From Lumbricus terrestris (taxonomy: Eukaryota; Annelida; Clitellata; Crassiclitellata; Lumbricidae): a stretch of DNA of 64,000 nt. The number at the start of each line of letters is the position of its first letter. Position 1 is the first letter of the stretch. This document shows positions 10,501 to 20,354 of the stretch, piece by piece. The position numbers and the translations under genes are program-made. Below the pieces are notes generated by a model. It worked only from the letters and a program-made list of their open reading frames with translations. It had not been told where the DNA came from and made no database searches. The stretch covers positions 19,666,021 to 19,730,020 of the forward strand of contig OX457044.1 in assembly GCA_949752735.1 (NCBI GenBank). Direction: 5' to 3'.

Positions 10501-10563
10501 CGTCGCCCTCCTTCTTTTCTCAGACTTGGGACTGGCGCTGCCAAAGTGCGAGTATAGTGGCGG
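10501..10563 (-). ncRNA. Twister-like ribozyme copy 1 (degenerate)
   Basis: On the minus strand GCCAGTCCCAAG is followed by GAAGGAGGG and then CGACGC, with CCGCC at the 5' side able to pair with GGCG. This matches the core layout of the twister ribozyme, but the usual GGATAAA block is changed (TGAGAAAA) and no U-A-A cleavage triplet is evident. It is probably an inactive copy of a dispersed repeat. Confidence 0.55.
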
Positions 10564-10778
10564 AAAGCAGTTTGTTTCGTCAACTACAATTAAGGCTGAC
10601 GCTTTACTGTTTGTAGAAACTATCCAGAGGCTCTACCCACTGCTCACTCTTATCTAGTTCTGTACAGTTTCTGTTTGCACGAGTATTCGTTACTCCTCAT
10701 TAGTTGGATTTGTGATGTTTCTGAAAGATCTAAGATAAGATATTATAATCATTATTTTGTATTAAACTACCAATTGAG

Positions 10779-11125
10779 CAGGGCTGAACTGATAAATTTT
10801 GAGGTCAGTGCGCGCTGACCGGGACAAAAATCGACTTTATGGTGCGAAATTTCAGACGACCTTTCTTAGTCATTGGCCCAAAAAATTTCCCCATTTTCCC
10901 GTCCGAAAAATCTGATGACTTTTTAAAAAGCCTTTCGCTTCAAATTTCATCAAAAATACACCTAAATAGTTGCGTGTACCATGATTTACTCGAGTATACC
11001 CGACCCGTGTACCCTGGTTTTTACCCGCGTATACCCTGGTTTTCGGGAGGTGAGTATGCGATGCCGTTTTTCGCCGGAGGTAAGTATACGCCGTATACCC
11101 GCGTATACCCTTGATTACAGCCCTG
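10779..11125 (+). mobile_element. hAT-like element, family 3
   Basis: 347-bp element beginning CAGGGCTGAACTG and ending GATTACAGCCCTG. The flanks CAATTGAG and CTTTTGAG agree at 6 of 8 positions, a decayed target duplication. A diverged copy occupies 56742-56977. Repeated GTATACCC motifs fill the right half. Confidence 0.75.
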
Positions 11126-12595
11126 CTTTTGAGATAGCTGCATACGGCCTGCCTACCGGTATACCGTCCCCCTAGCGAATTCAACAGTCGTAGACCGAGG
11201 ACTGGTCTCAAGCTCAGAGTTCGAGCAATGGCATTCCTAACACTTCATAATAATTGCAGTGGCTGCTACTTGCGATTAACTAAACCGTAGTCTAAAGTCT
11301 AAACGGACTCCCGTCAGTCCATAAATGGGTAAGAACTATATATATAGGAACAAATCATTGCGAGCAACGTAACTGCTTTACTTATCAAATATCTGGTAAT
11401 AAACGTCTCCGAATGTAACAGTTTGTTTAAATATGCAAATCAAGCAGTAAAAATGAAATTAACAACTTTAAACTTGAACCATATTCACAATGTCATGGAA
11501 AATGGCAAACATTTAGCGCCTCTACAAAAGCCCATTCCCTGGATCTTACGTAGGCCTATTCAACAGACAGCCTGCTTTTTTTATCAGCGCTGTAAATTTA
11601 ATTTTCAGGCAACATATGTCGTGTTGACTTTGCACTCAAGGTCACGAGGGGTCATCTCAATTATCCGAATATGTATTTCGGCTTCATATGCATCCAGCGA
11701 AACCAGTCTGCAATTAATCACAGTCACGTTTATAGCCCACATGTAATTTACTTCTCAGTAAGGCTACCACCACATATTGCCTATTCAATAATTTGCGCAA
11801 TATAATTCATCGTATTTCTCACTCTTCGGTGGATGTAATGTAAGCTTAGAGTTCGCAAGAGCTTTATGAGTTCCTACATCAAATGTCGGTAATAGTAATT
11901 CTGTAATAAATATGCATGTGGTCACCAATTTAAATATAGGAATCACATTCTTAAGTTAACTAAGAATATGCATTTAATAAATAGAAAATAAGCAGTGTGC
12001 CGCTTTATGCAGCCACGCAGGTATAGTCCCACACGATCAGCGATCACCTTTCGCGATCTACGATATAATTGTTTAGATTTACACAGCAGTAGATGTTAAT
12101 AGAATTACAACGCTATAAATTGTCTGAAGTAGCTATACGTATGCTATAGGATATACATAATTATATACGTCGTGTATCTAAACGAAAAGCATACAATTCC
12201 TGCCGCAGCGACCAACCCTTTACCCACCAAAATGTAGTAAATGGGAAATCTAATACTCTCGGTCGGTAAAGGGTTAGCTTAATCATCCCTGCAGGGCTGT
12301 CTGTTTGATGTCTGCTTCAGATGTTCTGCCCTTCGGCAGTTCGTTTGCATGGGGCCACTCCTCACGGCGTTGGACTCCTCTGGATTCAGCTGGTCCATCC
12401 CAAAGCAACCATTCACATCACTCCTCTTGCTGTCCACAACCATCTAGTTCCGCCTCTTAGTGAAAGGAGTGGCCTCTCATTTCATCCATTGAATTCGACC
12501 AACGTTGGCCGTGCTGACATATACATTATACACTCACTCAACGTCACCGAGGAGTCATTTCAATCATCCGAATCAAACTAGTTTCGTCTCAAACG
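11126..12595. other. No recognised gene
   Basis: About 1.5 kb of mostly unique AT-rich sequence. A segment near 11635-11670 (GGTCATCTCAATTATCCGAA) resembles one near 12550 (GAGTCATTTCAATCATCCGA), so part may be an unrecognised repeat. No coding evidence. Confidence 0.45.
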
Positions 12596-12619
12596 TGACG
12601 TCACTTCCGCTTGACGTCA
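12596..12619. promoter_or_regulatory. Two CRE-type palindromes
   Basis: TGACGTCA occurs at 12596-12603 and again at 12612-12619, sixteen bases apart start to start. This is the consensus for CREB/ATF proteins. No promoter is established nearby; DIRAS ends rather than starts on this side. Confidence 0.3.
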
Positions 12620-13094
12620 CTGACGACGGAAACCGACGTCGACCCGATTAACCGTCATCACGCGTTGGCCGAAACATTGACCGAAGTGTCACCGCTCGCA
12701 TGTGGCGGGTTCGACGTCAAGGTTCAAGTTCGCAACAGAGCGGATAATGCAGCAGAGCGGAGGAATCGATTTTCTCCATATAGACCTAAACTATCAAGCT
12801 GAATAAGGAGAAGTAATAAGTCGAATGGTTGGGCTGCTTGAATATCCAGTTTGCCGATGGAGGCGTATCGATAGAGAAAAAGCGGCGTATGCCAAACAGG
12901 AAACTTCCATGTGGCTATATAGCTTAGGAGGCAAGAATGTAGACCGACCTTGCAGGGAGCGGGGCAGAGTTAGAAAGCTGAAAGTCTAATGTTGATCCCC
13001 CTATGTGTATATGTTCATACAGAGACAGAAAAATCTCACAAAGGTGAAGTAACCCAGAGACCATCAGGACCAACCAACCTGTGTTAGCCTACAG
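12620..13094. other. No recognised gene
   Basis: Sequence downstream of the DIRAS stop codon and of the minisatellite; it may include distal 3' untranslated sequence but no polyadenylation site could be fixed. Confidence 0.4.
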
Positions 13095-13640
13095 AGCAAA
13101 CCAGAGAGGGAGTAACAGCTGAGGAAGGGCACAATAACCCAGACACTGGGCCGGAGCAACTATAGGAGGGATGGGGCCGCCAATGCTGGGTAGATCAACC
13201 GAGGAAGAGCGGATCAGCTCAGAAAAAATGGGGGAATCAACTCACAACATAGGGACGAAACGACCTTAAAACAAAGGCGGAACAACCTGAAGACATAGGT
13301 GGAACAACCCAGAGAGAGTGATGAACAGCCCAGAGACGAGGCTGAACAGCCCAGAGATAGTGACGGAACAACCCAGAGATAGAGTCGGAACAGCCCAGAG
13401 ATAGTGACGGAACAACCCAGAGATAGAGTCGGAACAACCCAGAGATAGAGTCGGAACTGCCCAGAGATGAGGTTGGAACAGCTCAGAGATAGGGGAGGAA
13501 AAGCAACCACCCAGAGATGGAGAGGAAAAATTCAGACACAGGGCCGGAACAATCTTGAGACAGGGGATGAACTACCCAGAGACAGGTGCAACAGCCCATA
13601 GAGAGGCATAGAGCAACCAGGGAGACAGAGGCAAACTGGC
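13095..13640. repeat. 22-bp minisatellite (CCCAGAGATAGAGTCGGAAC)
   Basis: Tandem imperfect units of about 22 bp, most regular at 13300-13480 and more diverged outward. The array lies just downstream of the DIRAS stop codon on the minus strand, so it is likely transcribed as 3' untranslated sequence. It creates Ser/Leu/Cys-rich spurious frames. Confidence 0.85.
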
Positions 13641-13661
13641 CACTGGCCACCATCACCCTCC

Positions 13662-14105
13662 TTACATGACGTTGCACTTGTCCTTGAGCATCTCGCGGCG
13701 CTTCTGCGCCCTCGACTTCTTCCCGTCGAGGTTAAGCGTCATGGTCCGCTTGCGTTCCAGCTGGAGCAGCTCCTGGAACAGTTCCTTCACGTTGTGGTCC
13801 GTCTTTGCCGACGTCTCCATGTAGGAACAGCGCCAGGTCCGGGCCAGAGCCGCCGCCTCGTTCGTCGGAACCTCACGTGAGGAGGTCGCTTCGTCGGACT
13901 TGTTTCCGACGAGCATAATGGGAACATCGTCCGTGTTGCCCTTGATCGAACAGATCTCGGCCCAGATGGGTCTCAGCTCCTCCAGGGTCTGACGGCTCGT
14001 TATGGAGAAGACGAGGATGAAGGAGTGGCCCTTCGAGATGGACAGCCTCTGCATCGCTGGGAACTGATGGCTGCCAGTTGTGTCGGTTATCTGAAGGGTG
14101 CAGAC
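13662..14105 (-). CDS. DIRAS: DIRAS GTPase, exon 2 (residues 54-200)
   Basis: Second coding exon of a Di-Ras small GTPase. The acceptor is TCATCTTTCAG just upstream of GTC TGC ACC (V-C-T), phase 0. The exon carries G3 (DTTGS, residues 61-65), G4 (NKSD, 121-124), G5 (ETSAK, 150-154), a basic C-terminal stretch ([10 protein letters not shown]) and the terminal CNVM prenylation box before TAA at 13662-13664. Ser65 stands where classical Ras has catalytic Gln61, a known feature of DIRAS proteins associated with slow GTP hydrolysis. With exon 1 the protein is 200 residues, the family's usual length (about 198-199 in vertebrates). The lipid tail implies plasma-membrane attachment. No frameshift or stop is present, so the gene looks intact. 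Confidence 0.96.
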   Translation of the reverse strand, partial: VCTLQITDTTGSHQFPAMQRLSISKGHSFILVFSITSRQTLEELRPIWAEICSIKGNTDDVPIMLVGNKSDEATSSREVPTNEAAALARTWRCSYMETSAKTDHNVKELFQELLQLERKRTMTLNLDGKKSRAQKRREMLKDKCNVM

Positions 14106-14189
14106 CTGAAAGATGACACACAAGTTTATCATCAACACAATTATTGTCTCGGTTAATTTATTTCTAAGATCTTACTGTAATTGTAATTA

Positions 14190-14255
14190 TCGTACATTTA
14201 CATAGCGCCCCTTTAAGAGAACTCCACAGAGGCGCTCCCGACCTCACACCAAACC
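14190..14255 (-). repeat. SINE/LINE 3' tail fragment
   Basis: On the minus strand GGGAGCGCCTCTGTGG then a CTTAAAGGGGCGCTATG, the common 3' tail of the L2-like LINEs and SINEs of this window. Confidence 0.6.
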
Positions 14256-14364
14256 ACAATCAAAGAGAATGGTTTGCAAACGCTCGCGGAAAGGGGGAAA
14301 GAAAGACAAAGAAGATCATTACGAAGACTAATAGGTAACTTATTACAGAAAGACGTATGTAGCA

Positions 14365-14620
14365 CCTCTTCAAGGTAGGCTACTCAGAAGCGCTCCCGGC
14401 CCACCCGACCACGGCTAAATAAAGCAGCTTTGAGGTTCTTAATAAACAGAGCGGAGTGACCCCTGGGAACTAAGCGCAGTGTAACGGGGAGGGTTTTCCA
14501 GGTTGTAGGATCAGCAACAGAGAATGAACGACGCTGGTGGATAGCAGTCCGCGAGCGGGGCACAAGAGACTCAGCTTGGTTCGCCGATCGACGGGTGGAT
14601 CGACGCTGAACGCCCAAGTT
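14365..14620 (-). pseudogene. L2/CR1-like LINE 3' coding remnant
   Basis: A 77-codon frame reads RSFSVADPTTWKTLPVTLR then FIKNLKAALF, the C-terminal end of a CR1/L2-type reverse-transcriptase polyprotein (R-S-F-S-V-A-x-P-x-x-W-N-x-L-P pattern). It is followed on the minus strand by GAAGAGGTGCTACAT, the shared 3' tail. No upstream RT domain remains, so this is a 5'-truncated dead copy in the DIRAS intron. Confidence 0.75.
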
Positions 14621-14759
14621 GCAACAAGAGAGTTCTCAAATAGTAGGCTATACCGATGCTGTTACTGTAATATTGCAATTGATTATCTGTATTTGTATAT
14701 AATTATTAGCAAGCAAAAGCAGGACAAGAAACAGAATATTTTTGTAGCACAGAGCCGTA

Positions 14760-14870
14760 TTTAAAGTTTTGGATGTTTGAACACAACACCCGCAAATGAA
14801 ATAAATCAAAAATGAAAAAATGCATTAAAAACTAACACACGATGTAAGAACTGAGGGGAATTTAATTTCG
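14760..14870 (+). mobile_element. hAT-like family 4 fragment
   Basis: GATGTTTGAACACAACACCC, GAAATGAAATAA and CTAACACACGA align with the interior of the element at 17935-18384. Neither terminus is present. Confidence 0.5.
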
Positions 14871-14915
14871 ATGATCTTTTTTCTATGTGAAACTTCACAA
14901 TAGAGTAGATCACGA

Positions 14916-15205
14916 CGATGATCTAATCATGATGATGATCTAACCATGATGATGATCTAATCATGAGGTTAATCTAATCATGAGGTTGATCTAATCATGA
15001 GGTTGATCTAATCATGATGATGATCTAATCATGATGATGATCTAATCATGATGATGATCTAACCATGATGATGATCTAATCATGAGGTTGATCTAATCAT
15101 GATGATGATCTAATCATGAGGTTGATCTAATCATGATGATGATCTAATCATGATGGTGATCTAATCATGGCGATGATCTAATCATGACGACGATCTAATA
15201 ATGAT
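14916..15205. repeat. 17-18-bp minisatellite (GATGATGATCTAATCAT)
   Basis: About sixteen units with alternation of GATGATGATCTAATC and GAGGTTGATCTAATC variants, grading into a pure GAT tract on the right. Confidence 0.92.
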
Positions 15206-15214
15206 GATGATCCA

Positions 15215-15248
<34 letters not shown>

Positions 15249-15304
15249 CGACGATGACGTGATGACGATGACGACGACGACGATGACGTGATGATGATGA
15301 CGAC

Positions 15305-15347
<43 letters not shown>

Positions 15348-15350
15348 TGG
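15206..15350. repeat. GAT/GAC trinucleotide repeat
   Basis: (GAT)n with GAC interruptions, continuous with the minisatellite on the left. Confidence 0.92.
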
Positions 15351-15354
15351 AAGC

Positions 15355-15842
15355 TGCTGAAGTTCTGAGTAATAATTTCAGCTGCATAGACACACATCCC
15401 CCCAAATCCTTGCCATGTTGCGGCATAACCAAATTAATTGGCTGCGGAAGACCATTGGAAGTAAAGAGCACAGGAAACAGGAAACGATGATATATAAGGC
15501 AATCATTTGCACAATCGCAGGAATACAAAAGACTCTGCTAGTCAGAAGAATTGTTTGGTGAAGACTCCGATAGTACATCATGTATACAGAGAGAATGCCA
15601 ACTGACCATTTGATCCAACGCAATGCTCTCTATGTTATGCAAGATTCGAAGGAAGAACAATAGCCTATTAATATTATTATTAATGAGAGACGAAGACCAT
15701 ACGCTGGATGGAGAGATAGTGTAAATCAGGAGATTACATCAATTGGACAAACACTATGATTGTGGAGATAGCAATTGAATAGACAGAGGACGGTGCAAAT
15801 GATTTATTTTTACACATCGCCATCAAATGCTGGCGTAAGAAA
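15355..15842 (+). pseudogene. Possible degenerate RTE-like LINE 3' end
   Basis: GGCGCTTTCTTACGCCAGCA-type sequence and a frame reading GRRRPYAGWRDSVNQE near 15690-15735 resemble the C-terminal G-R-R-R-x-R-W-x-D motif of RTE-type LINEs. It is followed by a long (GAT)n tail as RTE elements often have. The frame is broken elsewhere and no RT core is seen, so the call is tentative. Confidence 0.35.
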
Positions 15843-15865
15843 GCGATGATGATGATGATGATGAC

Positions 15866-15924
<59 letters not shown>

Positions 15925-15992
15925 TGATGATGACGACGACGACGACGATGACGACGACGATGGCGACGACGATGGCGACGACGAGGGTGATA

Positions 15993-16028
<36 letters not shown>

Positions 16029-16029
16029 T

Positions 16030-16091
<62 letters not shown>

Positions 16092-16092
16092 T
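15843..16092. repeat. GAT/GAC trinucleotide repeat
   Basis: Long uninterrupted trinucleotide array (GATGAC, then GAT). It generates homopolymer frames of Ile, Val, Met or Thr on both strands that are not genes. Confidence 0.95.
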
Positions 16093-16100
16093 AGATGTTG

Positions 16101-16363
16101 CAGTGGCGTAGCCAGAAATTTTTTATGGATTTTTTTGGTGCCTGGCCGGATGCCCTTTCTGACACCAACCCAACAGTATTACAGTAAATAAAAAGGGACT
16201 AAAGTAACAAGGGGAATAAAATAAGAAAAACAATTGTTACTGCAAGTAATTGTTTTGTTTTTCTTATTTAAGTGGATAAATAACCCTTAAAAATCTTTTT
16301 CCCTAGGCCAATGGGGGGGGGTTTAACCTCCGAAACCCCCCTTGTCTACAGTCTACGCCACTT
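16101..16363 (+). mobile_element. hAT-like MITE, CAGTGGCGTAGC family
   Basis: 263-bp element from CAGTGGCGTAGCCAG to GTCTACGCCACTT. The flanks AGATGTTG and GAATGTTG agree at 6 of 8 positions. Homologous in inverse interior orientation to 34850-35115, including a TGTCAGAAAGGGCATC-type block on the minus strand. Confidence 0.85.
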
Positions 16364-17559
16364 GAATGTTGACGTTAACTCTACCAGTCTACCTGTTTTG
16401 TTTTCGTTTTGCTGACCGTTTTTTTATATAACGTTCTTCTCATTTATTGCTTTTGCATTCACAGTTGCTGTTTTGATATTTCAAAATGTTGCATCGTTCA
16501 TATAAAAATATTTCAATTATAGGCCTACTTGTGTTTGGCCTGTTTTTTATTAATAAAAGAAACTGATATCAAACACTTAATTGAGCGGTCTTAGCGCGCT
16601 GGAGACTGCTGCAGCGCACGTGTCTTGACTCTAGCGTCTTCTGAAATTAGTTAGTTGGATTTAGCTAGTTGAATAGAAACTAATCAAGTAGCTAACTAAT
16701 TAGCATGGTAGCTATTTCTAATCCTAAGTAATTTTGGCTACCACAATTTTGCTAATTCTTATTCTAATTAAGCCTTAAAGGTCTGACTTAATTTAGGCAA
16801 AATCTCTTTAGGCCTACTAGCTTAAAATTATCTTGTCTACATGTTTTCTTACCTACTTTTTGTGTCTTTTTTTTCAAACTGTCGTTGTACAGTACTAATG
16901 AACGGCAGCCAATATGTTTTTATGATTTCTTTGAAGAAAGAATTGCCTTTGGCTATAGTATGCTTCTAAGAAAGATTTCAGTGCGTAAAGAAATCCAGCA
17001 GCATAACGTGACATTTATTGGAAGGCGTGTTTGTTCTAGCAATAGGCATTTCTCATCGTCTGGCAAGAATTCAATATGAGCTTTCGCAGAGTTTTTCATT
17101 TGCGTCTGAGACAGAATGTTGCTCCTAAATATCGGCATTAATGAAGCGAGCATTACTGTGATGTAGCCTGTAGGCTTAGCAGAATCTGTTAAAAATGAGT
17201 CGAGAAATAGACTTAAAGACAATACGCTAGAACTTGTAATAGTTCCGAAGAGTTAACTCTGATCTCTTACGAATTGAAATATTTTCCACAGTAATAAGAA
17301 TTTGACTAAGACCTTTGAAATTAATTTAATTTTTTTAAATATTAATTTTGTCTATAATAAATTGAACCCTAACCACATTTTTTAAAATTTCTTTGGGTCA
17401 TTTTGTTTTCTGACGTCAGCAACTAATTCCAATTAATTATTCAAGTGCTAACCTAGCCTACTGCTGATATAAAAAAGTAGCCCTACTGAAAAGCGAGTCT
17501 TAATTCTAATGCTATTATGAAATTTCAACTCTGCTAACTGCTGGTCTTCTATTTTAGTT
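16364..17559. other. No recognised gene
   Basis: About 1.2 kb of AT-rich intronic sequence with TAGC/TTAGTT-rich stretches. Open frames on both strands near 16885-17222 have no recognisable content. Confidence 0.5.
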
Positions 17560-17860
17560 GGTGCGTCAGGTGGATCTCATAACTCAGATCTAAATCCGAG
17601 TTGCCTGATCTGATCGGGGGAGCTTTTGGTTTCTCGAGCTCGCACTTCTACCAAACAGCGCCGAGCCTTTTCTATTGTGCGTCCCGTTATCTGGAATGGC
17701 CTCCCACTAACCTTGTGACTTACGCCTAGACTATGTTCACCTGCTTTTATAAGTTACTCAAATCTTTTTTAACTGTGGCTGGGCTGGGTGCGCCTCTGAG
17801 TAGGTTTCTCCGAAGAGGCGCTATGTAAATTATCAAAGTGAATGAATGAATGAACGAAAC
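17560..17860 (+). mobile_element. L2/CR1-like LINE 3' end
   Basis: A frame broken by stops reads RAFSIVRPVIWNGLPLTL, the C-terminal LINE motif also seen at 5441 and 14365. It is followed by GCGCCTCTGAGTAGG, GAAGAGGCGCTATGTAAAT and a TGAATGAATGAA tail at about 17840-17855. It lies antisense to DIRAS. Confidence 0.75.
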
Positions 17861-17934
17861 AACCTGCAGGGGAACCCATGTTACCCATCTGAATCGAAGC
17901 ACAAAAGGCGCATAAGGATGGAAATGGGAAGGGA

Positions 17935-18384
17935 CAAGGCCGTAGCTGGGGGTTGTTTGTGGTGTTTGCAGTGGCGTAGGCAAGGGGGGGGTTTCGGGGG
18001 TTAAAACCCCCCCATTGGCTCCGAAAAAAAGGTTTTTTAAAGGTTATTTTTCCGTTTAAGTAAAAAAAAATAGCAAAAAACAGAGTTTCCGGCCATAAAA
18101 CCCCCCCATGAAAAATTCCTGGCTACGCCACTGGGTGTTTGAGCACCACCCGAAATGAAATAATGCAAAATAAAATAATATATCTACTAACACGCGAAGT
18201 AAAAAAACAGTGTGTAATATTAAATCGCGGAAAACAGTGTTTTTTGGACCGCCGTGAACGTATTACGAGCCAAGAAAGGTAAGAAAAGCAGACGATGACT
18301 CAAAAAAGATCGTCAGAAAATTTCGCCCAACAGAAAAAGTCGGGGGAAAAGCACCCCCGAAATAAAATCCTGGCTACGGCCTTG
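17935..18384 (+). mobile_element. hAT-like element, family 4, with 8-bp TSD
   Basis: Begins CAAGGCCGTAGCTGGGGG and ends CCTGGCTACGGCCTTG, flanked by exact duplications GGAAGGGA (17927-17934 and 18385-18392). About 277 bp of its own sequence surround a second, younger hAT-like insertion at 17969-18133. Confidence 0.88.
17969..18133 (+). mobile_element. hAT-like MITE, CAGTGGCGTAG family, nested
   Basis: 165-bp internally deleted member, CAGTGGCGTAGGCAAGG to CCTGGCTACGCCACTG, flanked by exact duplications GGTGTTTG (17961-17968 and 18134-18141). The duplication belongs to the surrounding family-4 element, which proves the nesting order. Confidence 0.93.
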
Positions 18385-18463
18385 GGAAGGGAAGTATTAA
18401 TACGAAGAGGAAGACGGATTTGTTCCCGATTCAACGACGCTATGTGATAACAAAGATTTCCTA

Positions 18464-18522
18464 GCGTCGCCCTCCTCCTTTATCCATGCTTGGGACTGGC
18501 ACCGAGGCGGAGTTTAAGGGCG
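18464..18522 (-). ncRNA. Twister-like self-cleaving ribozyme in DIRAS intron
   Basis: Minus-strand order: CGCCC, TTAAAC, TCCGCC, GGTGCCAGTCCCAAGC, then GGATAAAGGAGGAGGG and CG. This follows the twister plan (P1 strand, U-A-A, GCC, the GTCCCAAGC loop, GATAAA, GGAGGG, P1' strand) and differs from the rice twister core at only a few positions. P1 can form as CGCCC (18522-18518) with GGGCG (18472-18468). The helix closing the GTCCCAAG loop keeps C-G, C-G, A-U. The expected U-A cleavage site is 18516/18515. It is transcribed in the sense direction with DIRAS. Activity is inferred, not shown. Confidence 0.7.
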
Positions 18523-18532
18523 GATTAATGAC

Positions 18533-18691
18533 CTGTTTATTGCAGCTGATGACTTGTCGGTAGGTGTCTTCGATCGTCGGAATGTAACTGTCTCGGAATG
18601 TACCTCGAACGAATCGCAGAACGAGAGAACTCTTTCCGACGCCACCCGCTCCGAACACGACGACACGATAGTCGTTGCTCTGCTCAGGCAT
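18533..18691 (-). CDS. DIRAS: DIRAS GTPase, exon 1 (residues 1-53)
   Basis: First coding exon of a Di-Ras GTPase, a Ras-branch signalling switch that binds GTP and GDP at the plasma membrane. The start ATG at 18691-18689 has A at -3 (AAGATG), and MPEQSNDYR is the conserved N terminus of DIRAS1/2. The P-loop GAGGVGKS spans residues 14-21, and switch I with PTIED spans 38-42. The exon ends NKQ at CAG|GTCATT (donor at 18533/18532), phase 0, and continues exactly into V-C-T-L-Q of exon 2, as in vertebrate DIRAS (SCDK then CTLQ). Without splicing the frame runs only to a stop at 18461. Upstream 5' untranslated sequence borders a CAT/CGT repeat. Subtype DIRAS1 versus DIRAS2 cannot be decided; an invertebrate pro-orthologue is likely. 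Confidence 0.96.
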
Positions 18692-18769
18692 CTTATCTTA
18701 TCTACAATGGACGACAACAACAGTTACTATACTGCTTCATCTGCATTTGTCTTTTAAATTCATCTTTGC

Positions 18770-18930
18770 CATCATCGTCGTCATCGTCGTCGTCGTCATT
18801 ATCATCGTCGTCGTCATCATCATCGACGTCATCTTCGTCGTCATCGTCATCATCGTCGTCGTCGTCATCATCGACGTCGTCATCATCGTCGTCGTTGTCA
18901 TCATCGTCCTCGTCATCATTGTACTCATCC
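18770..18930. repeat. CAT/CGT trinucleotide repeat upstream of DIRAS
   Basis: Imperfect CATCGT array about 80 bp upstream of the DIRAS start codon; probably within or next to its 5' untranslated region. It gives Ser-rich and Thr/Met-rich spurious frames. Confidence 0.9.
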
Positions 18931-18934
18931 TCGT

Positions 18935-20010
18935 CTTTGTTGTGTTATGTTTTTGGATGGACAAAGACAGTGGGTGGACTACTAAAAGTGGTATAGATTC
19001 TACGGTAACTTTTGTTCAAAGCTCGAGGGTACGTACCGTACGTATTCTATTTTTTGAAAGGTACGTACGTATTTTAACGTACCCTATTTTAGGGTACGTA
19101 AACAATAATAAAATACGCTAGCCTCGTCATTACTCATTATAAGAATGTGCAATTTAATTTAAGCAAACACTCACAACCCAGTATACGGCGTAATAAATTG
19201 CTGCAATGCCATAGGCCCTATTGTAGATCTCTGTTAGAACTGCTTATCCAGCATATATTGCACTTAAAGCACTAATTAATGTCAGTCAGTCGTCTCAGTT
19301 CTGCTGCAGCACTTCAACGATGTGTTCTTATGCGATTGCCTGATCCAACCCAGAACTGCTTGTCGAAAAAATTGCATTCAATCAAATAATAATTGTTGTT
19401 TGCATTTTTCACAACTTTCACACGTGCGTCCATTCCTTCTCACGTTCTCTGGGCATCGCTGACTCGCTGACTGATGCGTAGGCTATAAGCTTATAGATAT
19501 AAGCTTATAGATATAAGCTTATAGACATAAGCTTACTGCAACTGTCGAGTTGCACTAATTTGCAAACCAGTGACGTGTACTTAGCTCTCATCAGAAACAC
19601 AGTACAGTTTGCATTAAATTAATATTGTTATAACCAAAGAATTTATCGAATTAAATTTACTGCTATACGCTACCGGAAGTACCAGTTTCAATGACGCATA
19701 GGCCTACAGTTTGACGTCAGATTATACGTTGGCTATGGGTCGCCGAGTAAACCATGAATTTTCGTGTATGGTACGTATCATACGCGTATTCTATTTTTTT
19801 AAAGGTACGTACGTATTTTAACGTATTCTATTTTAGGGTACGCGTACCCTCGAGCTTTGCTTTTGTTCGTTTTGAAATATCTTGGTGAAATTTGGTCATT
19901 GTACGTAAATATGGATTGCCTTTGATTTGAAACTTCTTTCTTCTGACCAGGATATCATCAAAACACGTTTTTTAATAGTCCACACTGTATATATGTATGC
20001 AATAATGTAT
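18935..20010 (+). repeat. Dispersed repeat interrupted by an 843-bp insertion
   Basis: 18935-19016 (TTGTGTTATGTTTTTGGATG...) and 19868-20010 (CGTTTTGAAATATCTTGGTG...) together align with one uninterrupted copy at 28410-28620. The paralogue lacks the 843-bp element and so acts as a natural empty site. The repeat itself is unclassified. Confidence 0.7.
19017..19859 (+). mobile_element. 843-bp hAT-like element with CAAAGCTCGAGGG ends
   Basis: Termini CAAAGCTCGAGGGTACG and CGTACCCTCGAGCTTTG are perfect 17-bp inverted repeats. Exact 8-bp duplications CTTTTGTT flank it (19009-19016 and 19860-19867). Just inside both ends lie direct copies of a roughly 60-bp block with GGTACGTACGTATTTTAACG. The interior contains an ATAAGCTTATAG triplicate at 19485-19535 and no transposase ORF. 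The duplication length fits hAT, though the ends are not CAGGG-like. Confidence 0.85.
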
Positions 20011-20084
20011 GCAATAGCCTTCTTTTATTGCTTCAAATTGACGCACTTCAGTATGATTGCAATTCATATATATAATTACAATTC

Positions 20085-20311
20085 GTGGGTCGCAGTGGTG
20101 TAGTGAATATGTTCGTCACCTTGCAGCCGAAGGGTTGCAGGTTCGAATCCCCTCAAGTTGCTGCGTAGGGACCTTGGACAAGTCCTTCACTCGCAATTGC
20201 TCAGCGTTCCGGCGTGAAACTCCGATGCAGTGTCCGCGCTGTAGTCGGGAGCGCTTCTGAGTCGAGAGCTTGAAGGGCCGCTATAAGAAGTGCACATACA
20301 AGCAAACAAAC
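20085..20311 (+). mobile_element. tRNA-derived SINE, copy 1
   Basis: The head has an RNA polymerase III A-box-like CAGTGGTGTAGTG at about 20093 and a B box GGTTCGAATCC at 20140-20150. The body has GGGACCTTGGACAAGTCCTT, similar to the CORE-type segment of MIR-like SINEs. The tail is GGGAGCGCTTCTGAG...GGGCCGCTATAAGAAG, shared with L2-like LINE 3' ends, and ends in CAAACAAACA. Confidence 0.88.
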
Positions 20312-20354
20312 ATAATATGATCGGAAGATGACGAGTTGTCATAGAAGTCGAATC

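Larger units (their letters stand above)
14106..18532 (-). other. DIRAS intron 1
   Basis: 4,427-bp intron bounded by CAG|GTCATT at its 5' end and TTTCAG|GTC at its 3' end. It contains LINE 3' remnants on both strands, four hAT-like copies or fragments, two trinucleotide arrays, a minisatellite and a twister-like repeat right behind the 5' splice site. As I recall, vertebrate DIRAS1/2 have their coding region in one exon, so this intron marks a different gene structure. Confidence 0.9.

Noticed and set aside
15178..16168. Poly-Ser, poly-Ile and poly-Met frames
   Set aside because: Pure translation of GAT/GAC trinucleotide arrays within the DIRAS intron.
20140..20150. Perfect tRNA-type B box GGTTCGAATCC
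   Set aside because: No cloverleaf can be formed with the surrounding sequence; the A and B boxes belong to a tRNA-derived SINE repeated elsewhere in the window.
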